From Nitrospira sp. (GTDB lineage: Bacteria > Nitrospirota > Nitrospiria > Nitrospirales > Nitrospiraceae), in assembly GCA_024998595.1 (NCBI GenBank), contig JACOEK010000010.1:1-64000 (forward strand): a stretch of DNA of 64,000 bases, in the 5' to 3' direction. Below the pieces are notes generated by a model that made no database searches, was not told where the DNA came from, and was given only the letters and a program-made list of their open reading frames with translations. Shown here one piece after another: positions 16,273-25,140 of this stretch; within the stretch, counting starts at the first letter, position 1, and each line of letters begins with the position of its first letter. The translations under genes were made by a program, and so were the position numbers.

Positions 16273-16441
16273 GATGTTCTACTGCAGCATTGTATCGGTC
16301 CACCAATGCTGTACCTCCTCAACGTGGACCGCGCGATCGCATCGCGACCAGGTCCAGTTTGGAGCTGACTCCTTCCGGATTCACCCTCCCCTCGGTTCTC
16401 TGATCCCGTCTCAATGCGATCCACAACGAAAGGATAGCTGC

Positions 16442-17737
16442 GTGCAGACGACTGCGTTTACGAGTTTTGACTCCCTTGGTGTGTCTCCCACCCTATTACG
16501 TAATTTAACCAAAGCCGGTTTTACTGAACCGACGGCCATTCAGGCTCAGGCCATACCCCATGCCTTGTCCGGACGGGATGTGTTGGGTTGCGCGCAGACA
16601 GGAACGGGCAAGACCGCGGCCTTTGTGATTCCGATGCTGGAGCGTTTGAGCGGTACACCAAAAGGGCAGCCACGCGCGCTCATTTTGGCTCCGACCCGTG
16701 AGTTGGCAATACAAATTCAAGCGACCATCGATACATTGGGCCGCGACCTGCAGTTGTTTGCCACCACGGTTGTGGGCGGGGCGGACATGCAGGCTCAGGT
16801 GAGGGGATTGCGGCAACGTCCGGATATCATCGTTGCCACTCCCGGCCGGCTTCTCGATCATATGTGGAACGGAACGATCAGCCTACTGGCGATGAGCATC
16901 CTAGTCCTCGATGAGGCCGATCGCATGTTGGACATGGGCTTTGCCCAGCAGATCAATCAGATTCTCGATGCGATGCCGGAAGAGCGGCAGACGTTGCTGT
17001 TCTCGGCCACGATGCCCATGGATCTGGCGCGGTTGGCGCAGGCTAGCGTAAAAGATCCGGTGCGAGTCATGGTGACGAAGTCCGCGACGACAGCTGACGG
17101 AGTTTCACAGGCCGTGCATCACACCACGCATGATCGGAAAAATGCGCTCCTGATGTCCCTTCTGCAGTCCGAGTCCGATACCGTGCTGGTGTTTGCCAGG
17201 ACGAAGCATCGGGCGGATCGACTTGGCAATCTGTTGGATACGGCCGGTCATCGCGTGGCGGTGCTGCACGGTGGACGTACCCTGCCGCAACGGCGGGCGG
17301 CTCTGGAAGGATTCCGGCGAGGGACGTATCGCGTATTGGTTGCAACGGATATTGCCGCACGAGGCATCGATGTGGCAAATATTGCGCATGTGATCAATTA
17401 TGATGTGCCCAATTGCCCGGAAGATTATGTACACCGGATCGGGCGTACGGCTCGGATGAGAACCACCGGCCGTGCTACGACATTTGTGACGGCGGAAGAC
17501 CAGGAACAGCTGCGCGCCATCGAGCGATTGCTCGGTCAAGCGGTGCCTCGCGCAGAAGGAAGCCCGGCTTCACTGGCGCCTTCATCACGACCGGATGGAC
17601 ACGGGCCACGGAGTGAGTCGGAACGGCGCCGGCGGCGTGGCGGGTCCGCCCAGGGATGGCGCCAGACAGTCGATGGGGCACCCCGGGAGACCAATGGGGG
17701 AATCAAGAACGGAAGCGATCTCGGGCCAGTCTCTTAA
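16442..17737 (+). CDS. rhlE: DEAD-box ATP-dependent RNA helicase (RhlE-like)
   Basis: The 431-residue protein unwinds RNA duplexes, probably in ribosome assembly or RNA decay. Motifs in order: FTEPTAIQAQAIPHALSGRD (Q motif), AQTGTGKT 51-58, PTREL 84-88, TPGR 133-136, DEAD 157-160, SAT 188-190, ATDIAARGIDV and HRIGRTAR in the second RecA domain. The C-terminal 60 residues are basic and Arg/Gly/Ser-rich, as in RhlE proteins. GTG at 16442 follows AAAGGA; no ATG in frame gives the expected N-terminus. A small gene follows 34 bases downstream. Confidence 0.93.
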   Translation: MQTTAFTSFDSLGVSPTLLRNLTKAGFTEPTAIQAQAIPHALSGRDVLGCAQTGTGKTAAFVIPMLERLSGTPKGQPRALILAPTRELAIQIQATIDTLGRDLQLFATTVVGGADMQAQVRGLRQRPDIIVATPGRLLDHMWNGTISLLAMSILVLDEADRMLDMGFAQQINQILDAMPEERQTLLFSATMPMDLARLAQASVKDPVRVMVTKSATTADGVSQAVHHTTHDRKNALLMSLLQSESDTVLVFARTKHRADRLGNLLDTAGHRVAVLHGGRTLPQRRAALEGFRRGTYRVLVATDIAARGIDVANIAHVINYDVPNCPEDYVHRIGRTARMRTTGRATTFVTAEDQEQLRAIERLLGQAVPRAEGSPASLAPSSRPDGHGPRSESERRRRRGGSAQGWRQTVDGAPRETNGGIKNGSDLGPVS

Positions 17738-17771
17738 TTAAGCGAGCATACGTTGCAAGGGAGGAATGAAG

Positions 17772-18113
17772 GTGAGTGATCAGAACCAGGATGCACCGCG
17801 AGCAGCGAGTCAGTGGGTCCGAATTCCGGACGGGACGATGGTGCAGCATCGTTTGGATGGGCAAAAAGGACATATTGACGGATTGACGGAAATCGTCACC
17901 GGTCCAAGCCGGAATCCCGATGGACGGACACAGTACCGGATTAACGTCGGGAAGGGTGATCGAGTGCTGATTGCAGAAGAAGATCTGCTCATTCTGACCG
18001 ATGCCGAGGGAATGGTACGAATGGCAAAAGAGAAGGGTGAATATCGCTCACTCGTGAGCAAGCAATTGCGCGGAGTGTTTGGAGAAGACCGCTTTATCGT
18101 GAAGGCATCCTAA
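17772..18113 (+). CDS. Hypothetical soluble protein downstream of the helicase
   Basis: The 113-residue product has WVRIPDGTMVQHRLDGQKGH near the N-terminus, then TQYRINVGKGDRVLIAEEDL and a helical end. The small beta-rich pattern with DG turns suggests an SH3-like or KOW-like fold, which would suit an RNA partner, but this is speculative. GTG 17772 is chosen because AAGGGAGG (17757-17764) is well spaced; ATG 17766 lies too close. The gene ends before a perfect palindrome at 18136-18168. Confidence 0.7.
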   Translation: MSDQNQDAPRAASQWVRIPDGTMVQHRLDGQKGHIDGLTEIVTGPSRNPDGRTQYRINVGKGDRVLIAEEDLLILTDAEGMVRMAKEKGEYRSLVSKQLRGVFGEDRFIVKAS

Positions 18114-18135
18114 CGCCACCGCATTCGAGGCAGAT

Positions 18136-18168
18136 CCAGGAACCTCTGTTTAGTACAGAGGTTCCTGG
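18136..18168. terminator. Perfect 14-base-pair palindrome between convergent genes
   Basis: CCAGGAACCTCTGT (18136-18149) pairs exactly with ACAGAGGTTCCTGG (18155-18168), loop TTAGT. It lies where the plus-strand gene ending at 18113 and the minus-strand gene ending at 18150 meet, so it may act as a bidirectional terminator, although no T-run follows on either strand. The stop codon of the minus-strand gene lies inside its loop. Confidence 0.55.
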
Positions 18169-18338
18169 GGTCCCCACCGTAACCCTTCCAGATCGGGATC
18201 TTCTCCCTCCGATGTCACGGGCCGGTCTGGCTTCTCGGTTTTACGTTGTACGCGACGGGCTTCCTTTTCCCGCTGTTTCACTTGCCTGGCTTTTTCTCGA
18301 TCGCGTTTCGCGATAGTGGTCTTGCCTGCTCGTGCGAT
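18150..18338 (-). CDS. Small highly charged protein with an apparent ATC start
   Basis: A 62-codon frame reads IARAGKTTIAKRDREKARQV, then a Lys/Arg/Glu-rich coil (KQREKEARRVQRKTEKPDRP) and an acidic end with DPDLEGLRWG. The first codon is ATC (18336-18338), five bases after a perfect AAGGAGG (18344-18350), while an in-frame TAG lies just before that site, so no upstream ATG, GTG or TTG exists. The first in-frame alternative is GTG at residue 20, which has no such site. Reading the first codon as Met gives MARAGK, a natural protein start. A sequencing or real mutation from ATG to ATC is the alternative. Confidence 0.6.
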   Translation of the reverse strand: MARAGKTTIAKRDREKARQVKQREKEARRVQRKTEKPDRPVTSEGEDPDLEGLRWGPQEPLY

Positions 18339-18392
18339 GGTTCCCTCCTTCTATTCGTCTTCCCCGACCGGGGAGCAAATAGGTCTGTCTCG

Positions 18393-18674
18393 TTATGATC
18401 CGGCTGGTCGACGGACCGAGCGAGTTGCGCTCGTCCGAGCATGCGTCCGTGCCGGGCGCGCCTGCGTTTGTTCTGAGCGGGCGCGGGTCTCTGCTCCAAA
18501 TCCTGAACTGGCCAGTGCCGTGACTTCACGACGAATCTGATCCATCGGTGTCTCGTGCGAATCCACAGAGGGATCAACCAGACCGAGTTCGGTCCACCGT
18601 ATTCTCAGTTTGGGAACCGTCCGCTTCTTCTTATGATTGGGCTTGTTGCCACGCCAGACAGACGTTATTTTCAT
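18393..18674 (-). CDS. Small basic hypothetical protein
   Basis: The 93-residue product begins MKITSVWRGNKPNHKKKRTV, followed by PKLRIRWTELGLVDPSVDSH and METPMDQ-like residues; the last 35 residues are Arg/Thr/Ala-rich and low in complexity. AAAGGAG lies six bases before the ATG. The basic N-terminus suggests nucleic-acid contact. The C-terminal tail may be a frame continuing past an ancestral end. It lies 54 bases upstream of the ATC-start gene in the same direction and may share its transcript. No family is recognised. Confidence 0.6.
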   Translation of the reverse strand: MKITSVWRGNKPNHKKKRTVPKLRIRWTELGLVDPSVDSHETPMDQIRREVTALASSGFGAETRARSEQTQARPARTHARTSATRSVRRPAGS

Positions 18675-19036
18675 CGTACACTCCTTTCGGCGAACAACAG
18701 GATGGCGATGTCCAGGCCATCAAACTGGGTGCAGGAGGGCAGTATACTCTCGCCCCCTGCTTTGCCCATTTCCTGGTTAGGATGTGGGAAATGGGCCGTA
18801 GGAGGAGCGTAACTAGAGGAAGCGATCGCGCGGCAATGACGAAACGCGAAGCGTGGGACACTCGCTCGTAACTCGTACGGTTTAGCAACTTATCATGCTA
18901 GTGACAGTCTGGTCAAATGAGCGAGCCGTTGTTCAGAAATGCTCAGCCGTTGAGCCGAGACCTTCTCCCCGCTGGACCCACCAGAACCTGTTATGCGAGG
19001 CGTCAAAAAAAGGATGACCTCAGTATTGTGAACAGG
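18675..19036. other. Intergenic stretch with one stem-loop
   Basis: No gene is evident. GCCCATTTCC (18765-18774) pairs with GGAAATGGGC (18788-18797), a ten-base-pair stem with a 13-base loop and no T-run on either side. It lies between the divergent-facing upstream end of the small basic gene and the end of the sigma-54 activator gene. Confidence 0.4.
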
Positions 19037-20590
19037 TTAGGACAGGGGAGTGGTTTCCGGTGATCTTGGGACAGGCCGTCGGATGCCCAGCTTCCGTAAG
19101 CGACTTCGCAGCGTTTCCGGATTGAGTCCTAACAGAGTGGCCGCCCCCTGGTCGCCGTAGATTCGCCATTTGGTCCGTTCCAGCATCAAAATAATATGGT
19201 GCCGTTCGAGTTCTTGGAGGCTGTCGGTCTGATTCATCGAGGCGGCGCGACCGGCCTGTAGGATTGGAAGCAACATTTCATCTACGGTGACCTGGCATGA
19301 GCTGGAGAGGATCACTGCTCGTTCAATCACATTTTGAAGCTCGCGGACGTTTCCGGGCCAGTTGTAGGAAAGGAGCCGTGCCAGCGATTGCGGGTCAAAG
19401 GTCAGATGTGGTCGCTTATGTTTGGCGCCGAACTGCGCGAGGAAATGTTGCGCGAGGAGTTGAATATCCTCACGGCGTTCCCGGAGGGGAGGGACGGCTA
19501 TTGGAAAGATGTGGAGCCGGTAGTACAGGTCGGCTCGAAAAGTCCCCTGTTGAATCGCCGCGGAAAGGTTGGCATTGGTGGCGGCAATTAGACGAACATT
19601 CACGGAGACCGGCTGAGTTCCGCCAATTCTATCCACCATGCCATCCTGGAGTACACGCAGCAGCTTGGCCTGGGTCTCTAACGGCATGTCGCCGACCTCG
19701 TCTAAAAACAAGGTGCCTGTATGGGCCAATTCGAAACGTCCGGCTCTTCGGAGTTGGGCTCCGGTGAAGGCACCGCGTTCATGACCGAATAATTCACTCT
19801 CGATCAGGCCTGAAGGAAGGGCTGCGCAATTGACGCGAATAAATGGCTTTTGACTGCGCGTGCTTAAGTCATGCAGAGCCTGGGCCAACACTTCCTTGCC
19901 CGTCCCGGTTTCCCCGAGAAGGAGGACGGTTGTATCGGTCGGAGCGACGGCTTTCACAAGCTCGACCACCTTGCTGAATGAGGAAGATGCGCCGACCAGC
20001 AGGCGTTGATTTCGGCTTGCCTTGACCTCCTCTGCAAGATACTCATTCTCGCGTCGCAAACGCTCGCTCAATTGTTTGATCTGCTGATAGGCGAGTACGT
20101 GATCGATGGCATAGGCGATCTGAGTGGCGACCTGCTGCAAAAATTTGCAGTCGTCCGGATCCGGATGGCCCTCTCGCACACTGCCGATGTTTAATGTTCC
20201 GAGACAATGTTCTCGGACCAGCAACGGCAGGTTGATCATGCGTCCTAACCCTTCTTGGGTATAAAAACGGTCCTCCAGGAAGACTTGCTCCTTCTGAAGG
20301 TTGGCACGAATGTGCAGGCGACGGTTGTCATGCACCCATCCTACCGCGCTGCCTTCACGGGGGATTACGCTGTCATGCGCCAGAGCCGGAGTGGCCATAT
20401 TGGTGATGACGGCATAGAACCGAAAGGAATCGGTATCGGATTCGTACAAGGTAATGCCCGCACGATCCCACGGAATAACTTTTTGGATCTGGTCGGCGAT
20501 GACCCGCCAGAGACTCTCGATGTCTCGCTGCGAGTTCAGGGCATTCGTGACTTCGAGGAGCGTCTCAAAATTCAAGGTTGCGCGTTGCAT
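19037..20590 (-). CDS. Sigma-54-dependent activator with GAF sensor
   Basis: The 517-residue protein has three parts: a GAF sensor domain (about 1-165), an AAA+ sigma-54 interaction domain (about 197-425) and a Fis-type helix-turn-helix (about 480-507, GAATLLGLNPETLRSRLRKL). GETGTGKE is at 226-233, the sigma-54-contacting GAFTGA at 273-278 and the Walker B FLDEVG at 295-300. This is the FhlA/NorR-like arrangement, regulated by a ligand bound at the GAF domain rather than by phosphorylation. It starts six bases after the stop of the porin gene, so the two form an operon. I found no clear -24/-12 site nearby. Confidence 0.93.
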   Translation of the reverse strand: MQRATLNFETLLEVTNALNSQRDIESLWRVIADQIQKVIPWDRAGITLYESDTDSFRFYAVITNMATPALAHDSVIPREGSAVGWVHDNRRLHIRANLQKEQVFLEDRFYTQEGLGRMINLPLLVREHCLGTLNIGSVREGHPDPDDCKFLQQVATQIAYAIDHVLAYQQIKQLSERLRRENEYLAEEVKASRNQRLLVGASSSFSKVVELVKAVAPTDTTVLLLGETGTGKEVLAQALHDLSTRSQKPFIRVNCAALPSGLIESELFGHERGAFTGAQLRRAGRFELAHTGTLFLDEVGDMPLETQAKLLRVLQDGMVDRIGGTQPVSVNVRLIAATNANLSAAIQQGTFRADLYYRLHIFPIAVPPLRERREDIQLLAQHFLAQFGAKHKRPHLTFDPQSLARLLSYNWPGNVRELQNVIERAVILSSSCQVTVDEMLLPILQAGRAASMNQTDSLQELERHHIILMLERTKWRIYGDQGAATLLGLNPETLRSRLRKLGIRRPVPRSPETTPLS

Positions 20591-20596
20591 GGCGAC

Positions 20597-22282
20597 TCAA
20601 AAATTTGTCCACAGTTGTACGATGCCCCAGTCTTGATCCGCGGATGTGCCGAGCTGCTGGCGGATGTAGGGGCCCGAAAAGAAATGGCCGTAGATGACGG
20701 CCAACGAAACTTTCCCGTCTGCGAATATGTGGCTCCATGCGAGATCGAGTTCGTCGCCCACATGGGTCGTCTGATTGTCGGATCGGGAAAAAATAAGCGG
20801 CGCCTGCGATCCACGGTACCAGTTGTCGCGCGCGCTTGCCAAGTACTTGCGCAGCGCCCAGATCTCGATGTGATCTCGGCTGGTCGGCCTGGCCTGCAGG
20901 TTCATCTGCGGCTGAACCGTATTGCGCCAGGCGCCGTTCAGCATGTACCCGACGTGGAGGAAATTAGTCGGAAAAAAGTTTTCGAAGGTGTTGGCATTGC
21001 CGCCGCAACTGCGTGCGAGGTTTCCGCCGGGGGTGACGCAGTTGCTATCCCCGTCTCCGGAGGCATAGTCGAATCCGATCGCCAGCCGGGGTTTCCAGGG
21101 ATACGTGTACCAGGTGTGGCCAATCCAGGTTCCCGACGCCCAGGCATTGATCCTCAAGTTGCGCTGGTTATCGAAGCCGAATCCATCAGCCGTCCGGCCG
21201 AATTGGTAGGCTGATTCATGCACAACATCCCAGTTGCCGTCGCGCAGTTCGAGGCGGAGGCCGGCCATATGTCGCAGTTGAGACGCTGATTTAGGGAGAT
21301 ACTGACCTGGATTGGCCCGTTCTGGAAGGCGGTTGGAGTAGATGACGTAATAGGGCTCGACAATCATCCGAGGGAAGGTCCGGATTTGATTGTAGAACAC
21401 GACCATGTCGACGTCGCTCCCAGCGTCGGTCGCGTGCTGCGCGAGGACCGGATTGCAGACGGACTGCGAGGCCACATCCTGGTTGCAGGTTAACAGATTC
21501 GGGGTCAGGCTTCCGCCGGGATGCCCTTGATCCAGGTCGGTTTCAGCATTGCGAAACCAGCCGAGCTTTACGTCAAAATCGGTTCGCGTGTAACTCAACA
21601 TGACGCCGTCGTGGGAGTAGCCGGTATTCGCCCAATCGAAGTGTCCGAACAATCGTTGATTGCCGAACACGACATATTGGCGGCCGAACTTCGCACTGAG
21701 CCCTTCGACACCGGCGAGATTGCGGATGAGCGCGTAGCCCGCGCGGATCCCGAGGCGACATTGTCCTGGTCGTTGGGTCGCGCATTGATGGTTGGATGCG
21801 TCTGCCCCCTGGCTTCCGTCCGTCGGATTGCCGCTGCCTCCCCAAGTGGCCGAATCCTGGAGCTCAAGATAAAAGTTGAGATTGGGTGAAGGATCATATC
21901 CGAGGCCTACCCGCGCCCATTGCTGGACGAAGAAGTCGCTAGCCTTGGAACCATTATGGGCGGTAGTGCCGGATCCGGAGAGGTTGAGGCTGTTGCAGGC
22001 CCCATTGATCGGAGGCCCTCCTCCGAAGCACACCCCGTTACGCCATTCCGGTCTGGCACGAAGGTCAGCGCGCATCCAGAAATTCCGGATGTCGAAGGCC
22101 GGAGGGAGGGGCCGCATCGCGACAGGGTCGGTTTCCATCACGGGGCTGTCGATCGGAGAGAAGAGTGCAGGCGAGGTCGGCCCATAGCCGATCTGCCCAG
22201 CTTCTGCCCTGAGAGAGGTCGGCATGAGGACAGCCTCCGATCCGATCGTGAGAGCAGAACACAGCAAGAGGAATCTCCACAT
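20597..22282 (-). CDS. Alginate-export-type outer-membrane porin
   Basis: The 561-residue product has a signal peptide (MWRFLLLCSALTIGSEAVLM region) and then a series of alternating aromatic beta strands typical of an 18-strand AlgE/alginate export family barrel, for example FDIRNFWMRADLRARPEW, LNFYLELQDSATWG, FGRQYVVFGNQRLFG and WKPRLAIGFDYASGDGD, ending in IVQLWTNF with a terminal Phe. Cys pairs occur in extracellular-loop-like segments. Proteins of this type are common in Nitrospira-like genomes. Substrate is unknown. It heads a two-gene operon with the sigma-54 activator. Confidence 0.85.
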   Translation of the reverse strand: MWRFLLLCSALTIGSEAVLMPTSLRAEAGQIGYGPTSPALFSPIDSPVMETDPVAMRPLPPAFDIRNFWMRADLRARPEWRNGVCFGGGPPINGACNSLNLSGSGTTAHNGSKASDFFVQQWARVGLGYDPSPNLNFYLELQDSATWGGSGNPTDGSQGADASNHQCATQRPGQCRLGIRAGYALIRNLAGVEGLSAKFGRQYVVFGNQRLFGHFDWANTGYSHDGVMLSYTRTDFDVKLGWFRNAETDLDQGHPGGSLTPNLLTCNQDVASQSVCNPVLAQHATDAGSDVDMVVFYNQIRTFPRMIVEPYYVIYSNRLPERANPGQYLPKSASQLRHMAGLRLELRDGNWDVVHESAYQFGRTADGFGFDNQRNLRINAWASGTWIGHTWYTYPWKPRLAIGFDYASGDGDSNCVTPGGNLARSCGGNANTFENFFPTNFLHVGYMLNGAWRNTVQPQMNLQARPTSRDHIEIWALRKYLASARDNWYRGSQAPLIFSRSDNQTTHVGDELDLAWSHIFADGKVSLAVIYGHFFSGPYIRQQLGTSADQDWGIVQLWTNF

Positions 22283-22330
22283 GGCGATGAAGCAGTGGTT
22301 GGACGGTCATGGAACATAGAATCTTCCATT

Positions 22331-22343
22331 CCCCAATTTGGGG
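22331..22343. promoter_or_regulatory. 13-base palindrome upstream of the porin gene
   Basis: CCCCAATTTGGGG is a perfect inverted repeat 49 bases upstream of the porin start. A second inverted pair, TGGAA (22310-22314) and TTCCA (22324-22328), lies between it and the gene. Either could be an operator; binding is inferred, not shown. Confidence 0.35.
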
Positions 22344-22351
22344 CGAGTAGC

Positions 22352-22379
22352 CGGGGGCCGTTCGATAAACAAGCCCCCG
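22352..22379 (-). terminator. Hairpin between the exported-protein gene and the porin gene
   Basis: CGGGGGC (22352-22358) pairs with GCCCCCG (22373-22379) around a 14-base loop. It lies 41 bases downstream of the gene that ends at 22420. No T-run follows, so it may attenuate rather than stop transcription. Confidence 0.45.
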
Positions 22380-22419
22380 ACCCGGTGTCAGATTCGCTGT
22401 TCAATGAAACAAGTGACGA

Positions 22420-22911
22420 CTAAAAACTCATTCCTGCCCGTTCTTCCATGTTGCGCATGAATTCTTCGTGCTCTTTTACCGTGTCTGCCCCTTTCGCGCG
22501 GATGTGTCGATCACGTGCGTGGAATTCATCGGGAGTAACCCGATAGCAAAAATCCCACAAGGCCTCAGCGCTGTGCTCATCAATACCACCAACCCGCGCC
22601 TCGAGCATGACCATCAACGCATTGACGCCGTCGTATGTCGCACGTCGATTGCCGGACCGGTGCAACTCCCGAATCTTGCTCGTCTGCTCGACATACGGTT
22701 GAAAACTTCCTGGAATCAGGTTTTTTTCGGCCATGGTTTGGTATGTCACCACCTGACCGAGCAATTCTTCCGCCCAAGCGGAGGATTTCTGCTGATTGTT
22801 CCATACGACTGGTTCGAGGCCATTGGACAATGCCTGCGAGGGGCTGAAACCCAGCAGAGTCCAGGCTCCGATCACGAATGCTGTCGAATACAGGGCGATG
22901 GTTCTCTTCAT
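22420..22911 (-). CDS. Small exported helical protein
   Basis: The 163-residue product has a signal peptide (MKRTIALYSTAFVIGAWTLL and GFSPSQALS) and a mature helical part: WAEELLGQVVTYQTMAEKNL, VEQTSKIRELHRSGNRRATY, DGVNALMVMLEARVGGIDEH and YRVTPDEFHARDRHIR. ATG 22911 is chosen because GAGGAGG lies six bases upstream; the longer frame from 22959 has none. No family is recognised. It precedes the porin gene in the same direction and may be cotranscribed with it. Confidence 0.7.
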   Translation of the reverse strand: MKRTIALYSTAFVIGAWTLLGFSPSQALSNGLEPVVWNNQQKSSAWAEELLGQVVTYQTMAEKNLIPGSFQPYVEQTSKIRELHRSGNRRATYDGVNALMVMLEARVGGIDEHSAEALWDFCYRVTPDEFHARDRHIRAKGADTVKEHEEFMRNMEERAGMSF

Positions 22912-23149
22912 GTTGTCCTCCTCGATTGGTCCGACCTGTAGGCCGGAGCGATGTGGCATAAATGGGATGCGGGTCTACGCTTGCTGTTCCCATGCATCAG
23001 CAACACCCATGCCCAGGAGAAAGCCCGGATTGACGGCTACAAACGTTTGATTTTCTGTAAGAACAGGAGGGAGAAGCGGTTTGATGTTTATGCGAGTCGT
23101 GAATGGCAACGGTGGGCTGTGAAATACAACGGTCAAGTCACGAGGAAAC

Positions 23150-23168
23150 CCGCAGGCCGGACCTGCGG
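23150..23168 (-). terminator. Terminator after glgB
   Basis: CCGCAGG (23150-23156) and CCTGCGG (23162-23168) form a tight stem with a five-base loop, 29 bases past the glgB stop on the minus strand, followed there by TTTCC. It probably ends the whole GlgE-island transcript. Confidence 0.6.
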
Positions 23169-23196
23169 GGAATCTCCGCTTATTGTTTCGAAGAGT

Positions 23197-25140
23197 TTAC
23201 GATCGCGACGGAGAATATTTGAAGAAGATGACAGCAAGCGCAGGCAATGTGCAGGTCACCGAATGAGTTCGTCCATGCAGCGGAATGGGAGTCGCTTCCA
23301 CGCCTCCGCCATTGCCCCAGTCATGTCCCCCATAGATGGCGGCATCGCTATTCAAGAGTTCTTTCCAGTAGCCGCCTCGTGGCGCCCCGATTCGATAATT
23401 GGGACGGGGAACCGGAGTGAAGTTACACACCACGAGAATGATGTCGTCAGTTGCACGCCCTTTTCTTATCAAGCTGATGACACTCGATTCGGCATCCTGA
23501 CAGTCGATCCATTCGATGCCGGAAGGGTCGACATCTCCCTCATGAAGCGAAGATTCCCGGCGATAGGTGTGATTGAGATCGGTGACCCACCGGTGCATGC
23601 CTTGATGGAGCGGAAGGTCCAGTGCAGTCCACTCCAACTGACCGTCGTGGGACCATTCAGTCGGCTGACCGAATTCGCCTCCCATGAACATGAGTTTCTT
23701 GGCGGCTTGCGAATACATATGCCCGAACAGCAGGCGGAGGTTGGCAAATTTCTGCCATTCATCCCCCGGCATTTTTCCCAGTAGCGAACCTTTCCCGTAC
23801 ACTACCTCGTCATGAGAGAGTGGAAGGACGAAGTTCTCGTGGAAGGCATAAAGCATCCGAAACGTGAGATTGTGATGGTGATATTTCCGATCGATTGGGT
23901 CCCGTTGCATGTAGGTCAACGTGTCATGCATCCAGCCCATGTCCCACTTTAATCCGAATCCCAAGCCACCGAGATATGTCGGTCTCGACACCAGCGGCCA
24001 GGCGGTGGATTCTTCGGCAATGGTCTGGACATCCGGGAAGTGCCGGTACACTTCTTCGTTCAATCGCTTCAAGAGTGTAATGGCTTCTAGATTTTCACGG
24101 CCCCCGTACCGATTGGGAATCCATTCGCCCTCCTTGCGCGAATAGTCCAAATACAGCATGGACGCGACGGCGTCCAATCGGAGGCCGTCGAAATGATATT
24201 TCTCGAGCCAAAACAATGCGCTACTGATGAGGAAACTGCGCACCTCATTACGGCCAAAATTGAAGATAAAGGTATTCCAATCCGGCTGGAATCCCTGCTG
24301 AGGATTGGCATGTTCATACAGATGCGTGCCGTCGAAAAATCCCAGCCCATGTTCATCCGTCGGAAAATGGGACGGCACCCAATCTAGCAAAACACCGATT
24401 CCGTGGTTGTGCAACGTATCGATCAGATACATCAGGTCTTGCGGCGTGCCGTAATTGCCAGTGGGCGCAAAATAGCCGGTCGTCTGATAGCCCCAAGAGC
24501 CAAAGAACGGATGATCGGTCAACGGCAGAAATTCCACATGTGTGAATCCGGTCTGCTTCAAATATTCAGCCAGGGGGAGTGCCAGTTCTCGATAACTGAG
24601 CGATCGATTCTGCTCGGAAGCGATGCGTTTCCATGACCCGATATGCATCTCGTAAATGGCCATCGGCGCATGCAATGCATTGGTCTGCCCGCGTGTGCGC
24701 AGCCATTCGTTGTCCGTCCATTCGTAATCGAGGTCCCAGACAATCGACGCCGACTTCGGCGGAATTTCATTGAAGAATGAAAGCGGGTCGCTTTTATCGA
24801 CTTGATAGCCCGAGTGGCGCGAGTGGATATGGTATTTGTATAACGTCCCCTTCACAGCCTCCGGGACGAAGCCTTCCCAAATGCCAGAGTATCCTCGCGG
24901 ATGGAGGAGGTCTCTGTCTTGGTTCCAGTCATTGAACGCACCAATAACGGAGACCTGCTTTGCATTTGGCGCCCACACCGCAAAGTATGTTCCCTCTTGT
25001 CCGTCACGCACCATGGGGTGTGCGCCAAGTTTGTCGTAGAGTTTGAAGTGTGTTCCCTCATTCAAGAGATAGACATCGTCGTCCGTCAGTCTGGTGGTTG
25101 CCTCAGGACTGAGATTTTTCGCAGATCTTTGCTGGCTCAC
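23197..25140 (-). CDS. glgB: 1,4-alpha-glucan branching enzyme
   Basis: The 647-residue enzyme introduces alpha-1,6 branches into glucan. It has an N-terminal CBM48 domain (about 45-140, [20 protein letters not shown]), a GH13 barrel with DWVPSHFP (about 253-260), [12 protein letters not shown] (nucleophile Asp323), IAEEST (acid/base Glu376) and [14 protein letters not shown], and a C-terminal beta domain. The start is GTG at 25140, which overlaps the maltokinase stop (GTGA). In the GlgE pathway GlgB branches the chains that GlgE extends. It is the last gene of the island. Confidence 0.96.
   Translation of the reverse strand: MSQQRSAKNLSPEATTRLTDDDVYLLNEGTHFKLYDKLGAHPMVRDGQEGTYFAVWAPNAKQVSVIGAFNDWNQDRDLLHPRGYSGIWEGFVPEAVKGTLYKYHIHSRHSGYQVDKSDPLSFFNEIPPKSASIVWDLDYEWTDNEWLRTRGQTNALHAPMAIYEMHIGSWKRIASEQNRSLSYRELALPLAEYLKQTGFTHVEFLPLTDHPFFGSWGYQTTGYFAPTGNYGTPQDLMYLIDTLHNHGIGVLLDWVPSHFPTDEHGLGFFDGTHLYEHANPQQGFQPDWNTFIFNFGRNEVRSFLISSALFWLEKYHFDGLRLDAVASMLYLDYSRKEGEWIPNRYGGRENLEAITLLKRLNEEVYRHFPDVQTIAEESTAWPLVSRPTYLGGLGFGLKWDMGWMHDTLTYMQRDPIDRKYHHHNLTFRMLYAFHENFVLPLSHDEVVYGKGSLLGKMPGDEWQKFANLRLLFGHMYSQAAKKLMFMGGEFGQPTEWSHDGQLEWTALDLPLHQGMHRWVTDLNHTYRRESSLHEGDVDPSGIEWIDCQDAESSVISLIRKGRATDDIILVVCNFTPVPRPNYRIGAPRGGYWKELLNSDAAIYGGHDWGNGGGVEATPIPLHGRTHSVTCTLPALAVIFFKYSPSRS

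Noticed and set aside
22283-22419. Sigma-54 (-24/-12) promoter upstream of the porin operon
   Set aside because: No TGGCAC-N5-TTGC-like pair is present, despite the activator gene nearby.
22951-23784. 277-codon plus-strand frame
   Set aside because: Most of it is antisense to glgB; the remainder has no support.
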